From contig JAJRUI010000005.1 in NCBI GenBank assembly GCA_024277875.1, positions 1 through 47,005 on the forward strand: a DNA stretch of 47,005 bases, written 5' to 3'. Below, piece after piece: positions 1 through 8,170 of the stretch. The notes under the pieces are model-generated. The model worked only from the letters and a program-made list of their open reading frames with translations. It made no database searches and was not told the origin of the DNA. Made by a program: the position numbers and the translations under genes. Positions within the stretch are counted from its first letter, which is position 1. The number at the start of each line of letters is the position of its first letter. This DNA comes from Deferrisomatales bacterium. GTDB taxonomy: Bacteria; Desulfobacterota; Deferrisomatia; Deferrisomatales; Deferrisomataceae.

Positions 1-17
1 CCGCCAAGGAGCCGAAG

Positions 18-587
18 ATGCGCGTACGGAATCGAAGGGTAGTGACGGGGGTGATCGCAGCGGCCGTGCTGGCGTGGTTCGGGGCACGCGGTGCGTACGC
101 CCAGGAAACCGCCATGCGGCTCAACATCGGCGACGACGCGCCCACGTTCGCCCTGGAGGAGTTCGGCACGGGCAAGACACTGTCCCTGGACGCGTTCCTG
201 GGCAAGAAGGTGATCATGCTCGAGTTCTGGGCGACCTGGTGCGACATCTGCAAATCCGAGATGCCCCGGCTCCAGAAAGAGTACGAGGACTACAAAGACA
301 AGGGGTACCAACTGATCGGGGTCACCCTGAGTCGGGGGGACAAGAACGACCGGGCCAGGATCCAGGAACTCAAGGAGAAGTTCGGCCTGACCTATCCCCT
401 CCTGCTGGACACCGAGTACACCGTGGCCACCAAGATCTACGGCCTCTCGGGTCCGATCCCCCTGAAGGTGGTCAGCGACTGCCAGGGGAAGCTCCGGTAC
501 ACCCACGTGGGGGACTACGCCGACGGGATCAGCGAGGTGCCGTTCGTCCTGGACGAGCTTCTTGCGGATCCCGCCTGCCAGAAGTGA
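18..587 (+). CDS. TlpA-family periplasmic thiol-disulfide oxidoreductase
   Basis: A 189-residue exported thioredoxin-fold protein. Residues 1-28 are a signal peptide ending in AYA before QE. The redoxin domain follows, with the active site WATWCDICK (Cys75 and Cys78) and the cis-proline loop near Pro148 (GPIPLKVV). Two further cysteines, Cys155 and Cys187, lie outside the motif. An AAGGAG ribosome site sits 7 bases before the ATG. TlpA/ResA proteins reduce disulfides in the periplasm, often for cytochrome c maturation, and c-type cytochromes are encoded nearby; that link is inference. The stop codon overlaps the GTG of the next gene (GTGA), so the two are probably co-translated. Confidence 0.93.
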   Translation: MRVRNRRVVTGVIAAAVLAWFGARGAYAQETAMRLNIGDDAPTFALEEFGTGKTLSLDAFLGKKVIMLEFWATWCDICKSEMPRLQKEYEDYKDKGYQLIGVTLSRGDKNDRARIQELKEKFGLTYPLLLDTEYTVATKIYGLSGPIPLKVVSDCQGKLRYTHVGDYADGISEVPFVLDELLADPACQK

Positions 588-2320
588 TCCCGGGTGAACG
601 GTCCGCGCCGGCTCGCCGCGGCTGGCCGGCGTGGGTGGTCGCCGGGCTCGTGCTGTTTCTGGCGGTTCCCGCCCCCGGGGCCATGCGCACGATGCCCCGG
701 GGGGCGGCCCACGGCAGCCCGGCGGTCCGCGCCGCCCTGGCGGCTCCCACGTTCGACGGCCGGGTGGAGGCCCTGATCGGGGTCCTTTCCGGCGAAGACC
801 TGCCCGCCGCCCTCGAGGCCATGGAAGCCCTGGCTTCCCTCGGTCCCCGGGTGGTCCCGCGTCTCGTCTCGGAGATGCGCCGCACCCACAACAACTGGTT
901 GATCGGTGGCGTCCTGGTCCGGATGGGCTCCCCTGCCGTGACCCCGCTGGTGGAACTCCTCGAGGAGGCCGACGAGCAGACCACCGTGGATTGCCTGTAC
1001 CTGCTCGGGGAGATCCAGGACCGCCGGGCGGTCCCCACCCTGATCCGGTATCTGGAGGATCCCCGGGATCCGGTGCGGATGTACGCGGTGTCGTCTCTGC
1101 TCAAGGTCGGGGGGACCCGGGCGACGGAGGCGGTGTTGTCCCGGTTGTCCCGCGAAGGACGGGCCCTGGAGGGGTTCATCGTGGACTGCCTGGTCCGCTA
1201 CGGCCGCAAGACCGTGGAACCCATCGTCCAGGCGCTGTCTGCCGGGGACGCGCGCACCCGCCGGGAGGCCGCGTACCTGCTGGGCCGGATCGGGGACCCC
1301 CTGGCGGCGGAACCCCTGGCCTCGGCCCTGTCCGACCCTGATCCCCACGTGCGGGAGAACGCGGCGTTCGCCCTGGGCTCCCTGGACGTTTCGGCAGACG
1401 TGGCCCGGTACGTGGTCGCGGCGTTGGTAGAGCGCCTGGGCGATCCGGTCCCCGACGTTGTCGAGGCCGCCCGCAAATCCGTGGCGGCCTACGGGGCCGT
1501 CGCGGTCGCTCCCCTGATGGAGGCGTGCGCCGACCCCGACCCGGACGTGGTGGTGGCGGCCCTCAATGCCCTGCGGGAGCTGGGGCGCTCGGAAGCCGAG
1601 CCGGTCATGATCGAGGCGCTGCGCCACCCCGATCGCAGGGTGCGGGTGTCGGCCGTCGCCGGGCTGATCGAGGTGGGCACCGGCCGGTCGGTGGAGCCCC
1701 TGCTGGAGGCGCTGCGCGACCAGGACCTGCGGTGGTTCGCTGGGCTCGCCCTCGAAAAGGTGGGGGCGGACAAGCCGGACCTGTTCCTGTCCACCAGCCC
1801 TACCGACCCGAGCATGAGCCTGCGCACCCGGATCCTGGTCCGCCTGGGCTCCGCGGTGGTGCCGTTCCTGGAGGAGCAGTTGGGAGACGACTCCCCCGGC
1901 CGCCGGGCCGCGGCCCTGTGGGTGCTGGGGGAGATCGGCGAGCCCTCGAGCGCACCGGTCCTGGCCGCCCGGCTCACCGATCCGGATCTGGGGTGGCTCG
2001 CGGGCCGGGCGCTGCACCGCCTGGGCGAGCCGGGTCTGGACGAATTGCTGCGGTATCTGTCCGCGCCGCCGGCCGAGGCGGGCGCGGTCCAGGCGGTGGA
2101 GGCCGTGAGCCTGTTCGACGAGCCCAGGGCGTGGGACGCCCTGGAGCGGGCCGTGGCCGGTAGCCTGCCCCGGGCGGCCCGGGTGCGGGCCGCGGTGCTC
2201 CTGTCCGTCCGGGGCGAACCCGACCGGGTTTCCCGGTTGCGGGAGTACCTGGACGGGGAAGGGCGGGCGCTGTGGCCCGACGTGGAACAGGCCCTTCGCA
2301 AGGAGGGGGCGGTTCGCTGA
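584..2320 (+). CDS. Exported HEAT-repeat (PBS lyase-type) protein
   Basis: A 578-residue protein made almost entirely of about 30-residue alpha-helical HEAT repeats of the form RREAAYLLGRIGDPLAAEPL or VRVSAVAGLIEVGTGRSVEP. The N-terminus after RSAPARRGW is a hydrophobic stretch (VVAGLVLFLAVPAPGAM) that looks like a signal peptide or anchor. The reading frame is open far upstream through the TlpA gene, but coding begins at the GTG at 584, which overlaps the TlpA stop by 4 bases; GTG at 635 is a poorer alternative because it would lose the charged N-region. HEAT repeats bind proteins or tetrapyrroles; no catalytic residues are visible. The role is unknown, but coupling to a thioredoxin suggests envelope protein quality control or redox assembly. 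Confidence 0.88.
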   Translation: MIPGERSAPARRGWPAWVVAGLVLFLAVPAPGAMRTMPRGAAHGSPAVRAALAAPTFDGRVEALIGVLSGEDLPAALEAMEALASLGPRVVPRLVSEMRRTHNNWLIGGVLVRMGSPAVTPLVELLEEADEQTTVDCLYLLGEIQDRRAVPTLIRYLEDPRDPVRMYAVSSLLKVGGTRATEAVLSRLSREGRALEGFIVDCLVRYGRKTVEPIVQALSAGDARTRREAAYLLGRIGDPLAAEPLASALSDPDPHVRENAAFALGSLDVSADVARYVVAALVERLGDPVPDVVEAARKSVAAYGAVAVAPLMEACADPDPDVVVAALNALRELGRSEAEPVMIEALRHPDRRVRVSAVAGLIEVGTGRSVEPLLEALRDQDLRWFAGLALEKVGADKPDLFLSTSPTDPSMSLRTRILVRLGSAVVPFLEEQLGDDSPGRRAAALWVLGEIGEPSSAPVLAARLTDPDLGWLAGRALHRLGEPGLDELLRYLSAPPAEAGAVQAVEAVSLFDEPRAWDALERAVAGSLPRAARVRAAVLLSVRGEPDRVSRLREYLDGEGRALWPDVEQALRKEGAVR

Positions 2321-2689
2321 GGCGCCGCACCCGGCGCTCCACCGGACCTCGCCCCGAACTTCCCCAAGAGAGAATCCGGCAAAACTTTCGTTGGCCTGCT
2401 ATGGCCAGTTGTCGGACTACCAAGACCTGCAATTGTATTGCCAGGAGTGCGGGGTGGGCGCCTGGTTCCGGCCGGGTGCCAGTAGCGGCACGCGATCGCC
2501 GCGCCTTGTGATGCCGCTGTTTGCCGGTCGGTCCGGGCCTCGACCTCGGAACCCTCGGCGTCCGGAGACGATCCGGACGTTCGAACGGCGCGGCGAGCCG
2601 AGGGGCCGCACCCGGCGCTCCACCAGTCCCCCACCCCGCACTACCCAAGGGGAAGGGCAAGGATCTGGCAATACTTTCGTTGGATTTGG
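2319..2689 (+). repeat. R1 composite repeat, two partial direct copies
   Basis: No gene is seen here. A block beginning at the stop codon of the HEAT gene (2319 to about 2400: GCACCCGGCGCTCCACC, then CTTTCGTTGG) is repeated in direct orientation at about 2600-2689, where the block is fuller and adds CACTACCCAAGGGGAAGGGC and GGCAATACTTTCGTTGGA. Between them, at 2446-2480, is a GC-rich piece with CCTGGTTCCGGCCGGGTGCC. The same pieces, inverted, occur at 31936-32078 and in part at 39262-39360. Short open frames through it encode recurring peptides such as GVGAWFRPGAS, but these are by-products of the repeat. Function is unknown. Confidence 0.8.
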
Positions 2690-2922
2690 TAACAGGATGC
2701 TGAAAAACCCCGTCCGTGGGTTTTTCAGCGGCGGCTTCTCGGGGACGGCCCCGTGACTCGCCCCATCCATGGGGCTCGCCCGTTGGGCGTTTCTACGAAA
2801 CGTCCGATTCCGCTTTCCTGCGGAATCGTCGAGGCCTTTAAAATCACTCGGCTTTTCAAGCCCCGCGATTTGGCGCCCCTTCCGTGGGGCGCGTAGCAGG
2901 TTGCTTTTTCCGCAGCCTGCTA
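2690..2922 (+). repeat. R2 element, full-length copy with terminal inverted repeats
   Basis: A 233-bp element bounded by imperfect inverted repeats: TAACAGGATGCTGAAAAA at 2690-2707 and TTTTTCCGCAGCCTGCTA at 2905-2922 (15 of 18 positions pair). Inside are nested hairpins: GCTGAAAAACCC with GGGTTTTTCAGC (2699-2729), GGGGACGGCCCCGT, a CCCCATCCATGGGG palindrome, a GATTCCGC/GCGGAATC pair, and GCGCCCCTTCCGTGGGGCGC near the right end. The right-hand CTA is also the TAG stop codon of the minus-strand decaheme cytochrome gene. It resembles a non-autonomous miniature element or an ornate terminator; no transposase is present in the window. Confidence 0.85.
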
Positions 2923-4041
2923 ATAGTGGCACCTGCGGCAGAACTGCCGCTGGAGCGTCTCGTTGTGTTCGATGTCCAGCCGGGCCACGTCCCGGGTGCC
3001 GTGGGGGTCGTGGCAGCTCAGGCAGGTCAGGGGCCGGGCCGGGTTGGACGGGTCCACCGCGGCGCGGACCGGGTGGCCGGCCAGGGGGTGGCCGGCGCCG
3101 TCGCGGTCGATGTCGGGGTGGCAGGAGCGGCACAACGGGTTGCCCTCCAGCCGCGTGAGCAACGCGGTCGCGCCGCCGTGGGGGTCGTGGCAGCCCGTGC
3201 ACGCGAGTTTTGCGTGGAGTTCCCGGCTGGCCGGGAGCGGTAGCGTCTGGGCGTGGCACAACAGGCACAAGCCGGGCGGCGTCTGGCGCAGGACCGCGTT
3301 GGTCCGGCCGCCGTGGGGGTCGTGACACACCACGCAGGCCCCCGTGGCCACCGGGCCGTGGACGTACTTCTTCCGGCCCAGGATGCGAGCCAGGAAGTCG
3401 TCGTGGCACGCCCCGCACCCGGCTGCCTCGGAGGAGCGGACGGCGAACCGGGCCGGGCCGTAGTCGGTCCGGTGGCACTGGAAGCACGCATACACCGCGA
3501 CCGGGCCGTGCAGGTTGGGGGCGGCCTCGATCCCGGGATGGCACGCGGCGCACACCTTGCCCGCCGGGCTCAGGGGGCGGTCGGGTGCGGTCTCGAACTC
3601 TCCGGGCAGGTTGTGGCACCCGGAACACGCGGCTTCCCCCTGCCGGGTGTGGAACGCGTACGGACGATCGCCCGGGCCGGCTGCGGTCCGGGTGCTGTAC
3701 GGGGGCGCGTACACCACGGTGAACCCGAGGAGTTCGGCCTCGGTTTCGGCGTCGAGCACCCGGATCCGGTGCCGGCCTTCTTCCAGGCGGACCGACAGGT
3801 GCTCCAAGTCCACCCGGTCCCCCGGGACGGGCACCCGGCGGCCGTCCCACGGGATCTCGTCCACCCGCACGATCGTCCGGGTGCCGGCCGGCACCGCGTA
3901 CACGACCCGCAGGTCCGCACCCCGGACCACGGCGCCGTCGGCCGGGGCGAGGAGAACGGGTGCGGCCGCGCACCGTCCCGTTCGCGGGACCATGGCGAGC
4001 GCGAGGACGGCGAGGAAAACGGTCGGCCAGCGTCGGTCCAT
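2920..4041 (-). CDS. Periplasmic decaheme c-type cytochrome
   Basis: A 373-residue exported electron carrier with ten CXXCH haem-binding motifs (CSGCH at 139-143, then CAACH, CFQCH, CGACH, CVVCH, CLLCH, CTGCH, CRSCH, CLSCH and CRRCH). Residues 1-26 are a signal peptide. Residues about 28-115 form a beta-rich, Ig-like leader domain before the haem region. Several motifs continue as CHDPHGG, typical of doubled-CXXCH cytochromes. The start MDRRWPTV was chosen because CGGAG precedes it; the longer frame upstream lacks a signal peptide. The protein ends one residue after the last haem motif, and its TAG stop lies in the R2 element terminus, so the tail may have been trimmed. A role in respiration or extracellular electron transfer is inferred. 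Confidence 0.93.
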   Translation of the reverse strand: MDRRWPTVFLAVLALAMVPRTGRCAAAPVLLAPADGAVVRGADLRVVYAVPAGTRTIVRVDEIPWDGRRVPVPGDRVDLEHLSVRLEEGRHRIRVLDAETEAELLGFTVVYAPPYSTRTAAGPGDRPYAFHTRQGEAACSGCHNLPGEFETAPDRPLSPAGKVCAACHPGIEAAPNLHGPVAVYACFQCHRTDYGPARFAVRSSEAAGCGACHDDFLARILGRKKYVHGPVATGACVVCHDPHGGRTNAVLRQTPPGLCLLCHAQTLPLPASRELHAKLACTGCHDPHGGATALLTRLEGNPLCRSCHPDIDRDGAGHPLAGHPVRAAVDPSNPARPLTCLSCHDPHGTRDVARLDIEHNETLQRQFCRRCHY

Positions 4042-4174
4042 GGGGCTGTCTCCGGGGAAAGGGGGCGCACGGGGACGGATCGGCAGGTGGGTGCCGGGGC
4101 ATGAGCCCCCAGGGCAAGGTCCCTGCCGGGCGTCTCCTGGCCGCAACAGCCGAAGACCCTGGAGAGCGCCTCGG

Positions 4175-5077
4175 TCAGCAGGACCGTTCGGCGGCCCTCG
4201 GCCGGCGGCCGGGCAGGGCCTCGGCCGCCACCATGCCTCCGACGATCAGGGCGCCGCCGGTCCAGCCCAGGGCGGTGAGGCGCTCCCCGGCCAGCCAGAC
4301 CGAGAACACGGCGGCGAACACCGGTTCGAGGGTGTACACCAGGGCGGCCCGGGTCGGGGTGGTCCACCGCTGGAACGTGGTCATCACCCAGAACGCGTAC
4401 ACCGTTGCGAACACGGCCGTGATCACCACGGCCGAAACCAGGCTGCCGGTCCACGCCCGGGGCCAGGTCACCGGCTCGAACACCGCGCTGCCCGCCAGCG
4501 CCAGCACGGCCATGGTGGCGATCTGGACGAAGGTGAGCGCCCGGCCGTCGTACCCCTCGGTCAGGGCGTCCAGCCCCAGCACGTGCAGGGCCACGAACAC
4601 CGAGCACAGCGCCACCAGGGCGTCTCCGGGCTCGAACCGCCACGGGCTGTGCCAGGACAGCAGCAGCAGCCCGGCCACGGCCAACCCGACCCCCAGGCGC
4701 GCGCCCGGCCGGGGCGGCTTGCCCAGCAGCGGACCGGCCAGGAGAGGCACCCACACGACGTTCAGCCCGGTGATGAACCCCGCGTTGGACGCGGTGGTGC
4801 GCTCCAGGCCGACGGTCTGGAACAGGTAGGCCAGGAACAACAGCGTGCCGAGCCCCACGCCCCGCCGGATGCCGCGGGCGTCCAGGGTGGCGAGGCCCTG
4901 GCCGGCCAGGAGCGCGAGGAGCCCGGCCGCCACGGCGAACCGGATCCACAGGAAGCACAGCACCGGCACCTGGGCCACCGCGTCCTTGACCACTGGAAAC
5001 GTGGCCCCCCAGAACACCGTGACCGTGGCCAGCAGGAGTTCGGCCACCCAGGGCGGCCTCTTTTTCAGGTCCAGCAC
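4175..5077 (-). CDS. EamA/DMT-family membrane transporter
   Basis: About 300 residues with ten hydrophobic segments arranged as two EamA repeats: the first contains FWGATFPVVKDAV and the second begins near GDALVALCSVFVALHVLG. Each repeat ends with a glycine-rich helix (LNVVWVPLLAG; GGALIVGGMVAAEAL). These proteins export amino acids, nucleosides or other small metabolites across the inner membrane; the substrate cannot be told. The frame is open from a TTG at 5089, but GGGAGG lies between that codon and the GTG at 5077, so GTG 5077 (VLDLKKRPPW) is preferred. It lies 133 bases upstream of the decaheme gene on the same strand and could be co-transcribed. Confidence 0.9.
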   Translation of the reverse strand: MLDLKKRPPWVAELLLATVTVFWGATFPVVKDAVAQVPVLCFLWIRFAVAAGLLALLAGQGLATLDARGIRRGVGLGTLLFLAYLFQTVGLERTTASNAGFITGLNVVWVPLLAGPLLGKPPRPGARLGVGLAVAGLLLLSWHSPWRFEPGDALVALCSVFVALHVLGLDALTEGYDGRALTFVQIATMAVLALAGSAVFEPVTWPRAWTGSLVSAVVITAVFATVYAFWVMTTFQRWTTPTRAALVYTLEPVFAAVFSVWLAGERLTALGWTGGALIVGGMVAAEALPGRRPRAAERSC

Positions 5078-5138
5078 AGCGCCTCCCAAGCCTCCGGCTT
5101 GTGGCCTCCCCGGCCATTTGCTATAAACCGGTTTCCCG

Positions 5139-5167
5139 TTGCGAAAATGCGTTTCACGTCACGATAA
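5139..5167 (+). promoter_or_regulatory. Possible sigma-70 promoter before the zinc-ribbon gene
   Basis: TTGCGA (5139-5144), a 17-base spacer and CGATAA (5162-5167) lie 23 bases before the start of the small zinc-ribbon gene. The region is locally AT-rich compared with its surroundings and also contains TTTATAG on the minus strand, which could be the -10 of the divergent EamA gene. Only sequence resemblance supports this. Confidence 0.35.
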
Positions 5168-5190
5168 CCGGATGGAGGCGGGATTCTCCC

Positions 5191-5349
5191 ATGGAACGCG
5201 GCCAGATGGAACCCGTGGAGGTGGTGTGCCCGGTGTGCCGGCGCACCCAGATCGTGTACCTGCCGGTGGAGGACCTGCCCCTGTGCCCCGACTGCGGTGA
5301 CGTGCGCATGGTGATCCAGGAACTCCTGGACGAGGGCAAGTCCTACTGA
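5191..5349 (+). CDS. Small zinc-ribbon protein
   Basis: A 52-residue protein with two knuckles, CPVCRR and CPDCG, separated by about 20 residues, so one zinc (or iron) site of the rubredoxin/zinc-ribbon kind. The frame runs from 5101, but the upstream part (MASPAICYKPV) is non-conserved-looking and has no ribosome site; ATG 5191 has GGAGG 12 bases upstream. ATG 5206 is possible too. It is followed after 83 bases by an ABC importer operon. Function is unknown; proteins of this type are often accessory metal or RNA binders. Confidence 0.72.
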   Translation: MERGQMEPVEVVCPVCRRTQIVYLPVEDLPLCPDCGDVRMVIQELLDEGKSY

Positions 5350-5432
5350 CCCGGGCGCTCGCCGCCGCACCGGGGTTCTGCTAAGGTGGTCGGCGTTTCG
5401 GACAGCGTTGTTCCCAGACGAGGAGGGAAGAC

Positions 5433-6236
5433 ATGAAGCGGATGTTTCGGTTCCTTTCGGTGATGCTCGCCCTGGCCGTGGTGGTCCCCGCCCTGGCCTC
5501 GGCCGGAACCCTGGACGAGATCCTCGACCGCGGCAGCCTGCGGGTGGGCATGGAGCCCGGGTACATGCCGTTCGAGATGACCAACCAGAAAGGCCAGATC
5601 GTGGGGTTCGACGTGGACATCGCCCGCCGGATGGCAAAGGCCATGGGCGTCAAGCTCGAGCTCGTGAGCACCGCGTGGGACGGCATCATCCCGGCCCTGC
5701 TCACCAAGAAGTTCGACCTGATCGCCAGCGGCATGACCCTCACCCAGGGCCGCAACCTGAAGATCAACTTCGCCAAGCCCTACATCGTGGTGGGCCAGAC
5801 GATCCTGCTCCGGAAGGACCTGGCTGGCCAGGTCACCTCGTACCGGGACCTGAACGATCCCAAGTACAAGGTCGTGTCCAAACTGGGCACCACGGGCGAG
5901 CAGGCCGTGAAGCGGATGATCCCCAAGGCCCAGTACATCTCGTTCGAGACCGAGCAGGAAGGCGTGATGGAGGTGGTCAACGGCAAGGCCGACGCGTTCG
6001 TGTACGACTCGCCGTACTGCGCCGTGGCCAACAGCCAGAAGGGCGAGGGCAAACTCGTGTTCCTGGACAAGCCGTTCACCTTCGAGCCCCTGGCGTGGGG
6101 GATCCGCAAGGGGGACCCGGACTTCCTGAACTGGCTCGACAACTTCCTGCGCCAGATCAAGAACGACGGCACCTACGACAAGATCTACCACAAGTGGTTC
6201 AGGAGCGACGCGTGGCTGAAGGACCTTCAGAAGTAG
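5433..6236 (+). CDS. ABC transporter substrate-binding protein, polar amino-acid type (SBP family 3)
   Basis: A 267-residue periplasmic binding protein. Residues 1-24 are a signal peptide (ends ASA before GTLDEI). The family signature is clear: LRVGMEPGYMPFEM at the start of lobe 1, then IVGFDVDIARRMAKAMGVKL and the KFDLIASGMTLTQGRNLKINF segment that forms the amino-acid pocket. The Arg in TQGRN is in the place where this family usually binds the substrate carboxylate. A strong GAGGAGG ribosome site precedes the ATG. It heads a three-gene importer with the permease and ATPase that follow. The ligand is probably an amino acid or small carboxylate. Confidence 0.94.
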   Translation: MKRMFRFLSVMLALAVVVPALASAGTLDEILDRGSLRVGMEPGYMPFEMTNQKGQIVGFDVDIARRMAKAMGVKLELVSTAWDGIIPALLTKKFDLIASGMTLTQGRNLKINFAKPYIVVGQTILLRKDLAGQVTSYRDLNDPKYKVVSKLGTTGEQAVKRMIPKAQYISFETEQEGVMEVVNGKADAFVYDSPYCAVANSQKGEGKLVFLDKPFTFEPLAWGIRKGDPDFLNWLDNFLRQIKNDGTYDKIYHKWFRSDAWLKDLQK

Positions 6237-6264
6237 GCGGGCGTCCGGGCTCCGGAGGCACGCG

Positions 6265-7224
6265 ATGAACGCCCGGGCCCGCACCTGGCCGTGGTACCTG
6301 CTGCTGGCGGTCATCCTGCTCGGGGTGGCCGCCAGCTTGTGGGGGGCCACCCAGCGAATCGACTACACTTGGCGGTGGAAACGGATCCCCCAGTACTTCG
6401 TGTACCGGGGCGAGGACGTGGCCACGGTCCCGGCAGACGGCCGGGTGGAGGAGGTGCGCGAGGCCGGCGACGAGGCCGTGGTCGTGTTCGTGGACGAGAC
6501 CGGTGAGCGCCACGAGTTCCGGGTGGCGGCCGGCACGGTGCGGGTGTCCCCCGGCGAGGACCTGTTCGCGGGCGACCCGGTCGGGTCCACCTTCGCGTGG
6601 CGGACCGGACCGCTGCTCAACGGTCTGTGGACCACCCTGTGGCTGTCGTTCTTCTCGGGGATCCTGGGGCTGCTCCTCGGCCTGGTGGCCGGGCTGTGCC
6701 GGGTCGCGAAGAACCCGACCCTGCGCGGCCTGTCCGTGGTGTACGTGGAGGTGATCCGGGGCACCCCCTTGCTGGTTCAGATCTTCATCTTCTACTTCTT
6801 CCTGGGCACCGTGCTCGACCTGGACCGGATCGTGGCCGGTGTTCTGGCCCTCGCGGTATTCGCCGGCGCGTACGTGGCCGAGATCGTGCGGGCCGGGATC
6901 CAGTCGATCCCCCGGGGCCAGATGGAGGCGGCCCGGTCCCTCGGGATGAACGTGCCCCAGGCCATGCGCCACATCATCCTGCCCCAGGCCCTCAAACGGA
7001 CCCTGCCGCCCCTGGCCGGCCAGTTCATCAGCCTGATCAAGGACTCGTCCCTGGTGTCGGTGATCGCGATCACCGACCTGACCAAGAGCGGCCGGGAGGT
7101 GATCACCAGCACGTTCGCCACGTTCGAGATCTGGTTCACCGTGGCGGCCATGTACTTCGTGATCACGGGGCTGCTCAGCCAGGTGATCCAGTGGATGGAA
7201 CGGAGGCTCGCGGTCAGTGATTGA
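6265..7224 (+). CDS. Amino-acid ABC transporter permease with an extra N-terminal domain
   Basis: A 319-residue inner-membrane permease. Residues about 105-315 are the normal HisM/GlnP-type domain, with [15 protein letters not shown] at its start, the conserved [13 protein letters not shown] segment, and the EAA loop [20 protein letters not shown] that docks to the ATPase. Unusual is the front: a membrane helix at 11-28 followed by about 75 residues containing [11 protein letters not shown] and a beta-rich, SH3-like stretch ([19 protein letters not shown]) before the usual first helix. Ordinary members are about 220 residues. The gene overlaps the ATPase gene by 8 bases. A single permease implies a homodimeric channel. 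Confidence 0.93.
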   Translation: MNARARTWPWYLLLAVILLGVAASLWGATQRIDYTWRWKRIPQYFVYRGEDVATVPADGRVEEVREAGDEAVVVFVDETGERHEFRVAAGTVRVSPGEDLFAGDPVGSTFAWRTGPLLNGLWTTLWLSFFSGILGLLLGLVAGLCRVAKNPTLRGLSVVYVEVIRGTPLLVQIFIFYFFLGTVLDLDRIVAGVLALAVFAGAYVAEIVRAGIQSIPRGQMEAARSLGMNVPQAMRHIILPQALKRTLPPLAGQFISLIKDSSLVSVIAITDLTKSGREVITSTFATFEIWFTVAAMYFVITGLLSQVIQWMERRLAVSD

Positions 7225-7951
7225 GGTGCGCGATCTCGTCAAGGTGTTCCACGCCCGCGGCCACGTGGTGCGGGCCGTGGACGGGGTGACCACGCGGGTG
7301 GAGGCCGGCGAGGTGGTGGTGGTGGTGGGCCCGTCGGGCTCGGGCAAGTCCACCTTCCTCCGGTGCCTGAACGGGCTGGAGTCGTTCGACTCGGGCCACG
7401 TGGTGATCGACGGCCAGGACCTCGCCGACCGGAAGACCGACATCAACCGGGTCCGCCGGGAGGTGGGCATGGTGTTCCAGCAGTTCAACCTGTTCCCCCA
7501 CAAGACCGTTCTCGAGAACCTGACCCTGGCCCAACAGGTGGTTCGCAAACGGAGCCAAGACGAGGCCGAGGCCAAGGCCCGGGCCCTGCTGGCCAAGGTG
7601 GGCATCGCAGAGAAGGAGAGCGAGTATCCGTCGCGCCTGTCCGGCGGCCAGCAGCAGCGGGTGGCGATCGCCCGGGCCCTGGCCATGGACCCCAAGGTGA
7701 TGCTGTTCGACGAGCCCACCAGCGCCCTCGACCCCGAGATGGTGGGCGAGGTCCTGGACGTGATGAAGACCCTGGCCCGGGAGGGCATGACCATGGTGGT
7801 GGTCACCCACGAGATCGGGTTCGCCAAGGAGGTGGCCGACCGGGGCATCTTCATGGACGAGGGCAAGATCGTCGAGTCCGGGCCGCCCGGCGAACTGTTC
7901 TCCAACCCCCAGGAGGCGCGAACCCAACTGTTCCTGAGCCAGGTGCTTTAA
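7217..7951 (+). CDS. Amino-acid ABC transporter ATP-binding protein
   Basis: A 244-residue cytoplasmic ATPase that powers the importer. Walker A is GPSGSGKST (38-46), the Q-loop is [10 protein letters not shown], the signature is [15 protein letters not shown], Walker B is [14 protein letters not shown], and the switch histidine is in VVVTHE. It starts with GTG inside the end of the permease gene (8-base overlap), so the two are translated together. The TAA stop is the first three bases of an R2 repeat terminus, which also supplies the terminator hairpin for this operon. Confidence 0.96.
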   Translation: MIEVRDLVKVFHARGHVVRAVDGVTTRVEAGEVVVVVGPSGSGKSTFLRCLNGLESFDSGHVVIDGQDLADRKTDINRVRREVGMVFQQFNLFPHKTVLENLTLAQQVVRKRSQDEAEAKARALLAKVGIAEKESEYPSRLSGGQQQRVAIARALAMDPKVMLFDEPTSALDPEMVGEVLDVMKTLAREGMTMVVVTHEIGFAKEVADRGIFMDEGKIVESGPPGELFSNPQEARTQLFLSQVL

Positions 7952-7996
7952 CAGGATGCGGAAAAACCCACGGATGGGGTTTTCCGCATCCTGATA
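7949..7996 (+). repeat. Minimal R2 element: 48-bp palindrome acting as terminator
   Basis: TAACAGGATGCGGAAAA (7949-7965) pairs with TTTTCCGCATCCTGATA (7980-7996) with one mismatch in 17, around an ACCC/GGGT inner stem. These are just the two ends of the longer R2 element joined with no internal modules. The first TAA is the stop codon of the ABC ATPase gene. The hairpin with U-rich inner arm should work as a transcription terminator for the ABC operon. Confidence 0.82.
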
Positions 7997-8109
7997 GGGC
8001 TACTCCGGGCGAGAGGTGTGGCTACCGTATACCTGCAAGTAGCCACTAGCGGGAGGGGGTGCCTCGGTAGGGGCGTGTTCAATGACGAAGTGAGCCGCCC
8101 TCGAAAGAA

Positions 8110-8141
8110 AACGGGCCGGTCCCTTTCGGGACCGGCCCGTT
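8110..8141 (-). terminator. Rho-independent terminator for the haem lipoprotein gene
   Basis: A perfect 14-bp stem AACGGGCCGGTCCC (8110-8123), a TTTC loop, and the complementary arm to 8141. Read on the minus strand it is followed by TTTTCTTT, the expected U-tract, 30 bases after the stop of the lipoprotein gene. Confidence 0.85.
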
Positions 8142-8170
8142 CCCCAGTGGGGGGTGGGGCGTGGTGCCGT

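Noticed and set aside
74-583. Upstream extension of the HEAT-repeat frame through the TlpA gene
   Set aside because: It is a shadow of the TlpA coding region in another frame; the GTG at 584 overlapping the TlpA stop is the natural start.
2391-2756. Open frame with CQECGVGAW and a later GKGKDLA-like part
   Set aside because: It runs across R1 and R2 repeats; the peptide recurs wherever the repeat occurs and there is no ribosome site.
5101-5190. Longer start for the small zinc-ribbon protein
   Set aside because: The extra 30 residues are coded in the AT-rich promoter-like gap and have no ribosome site.
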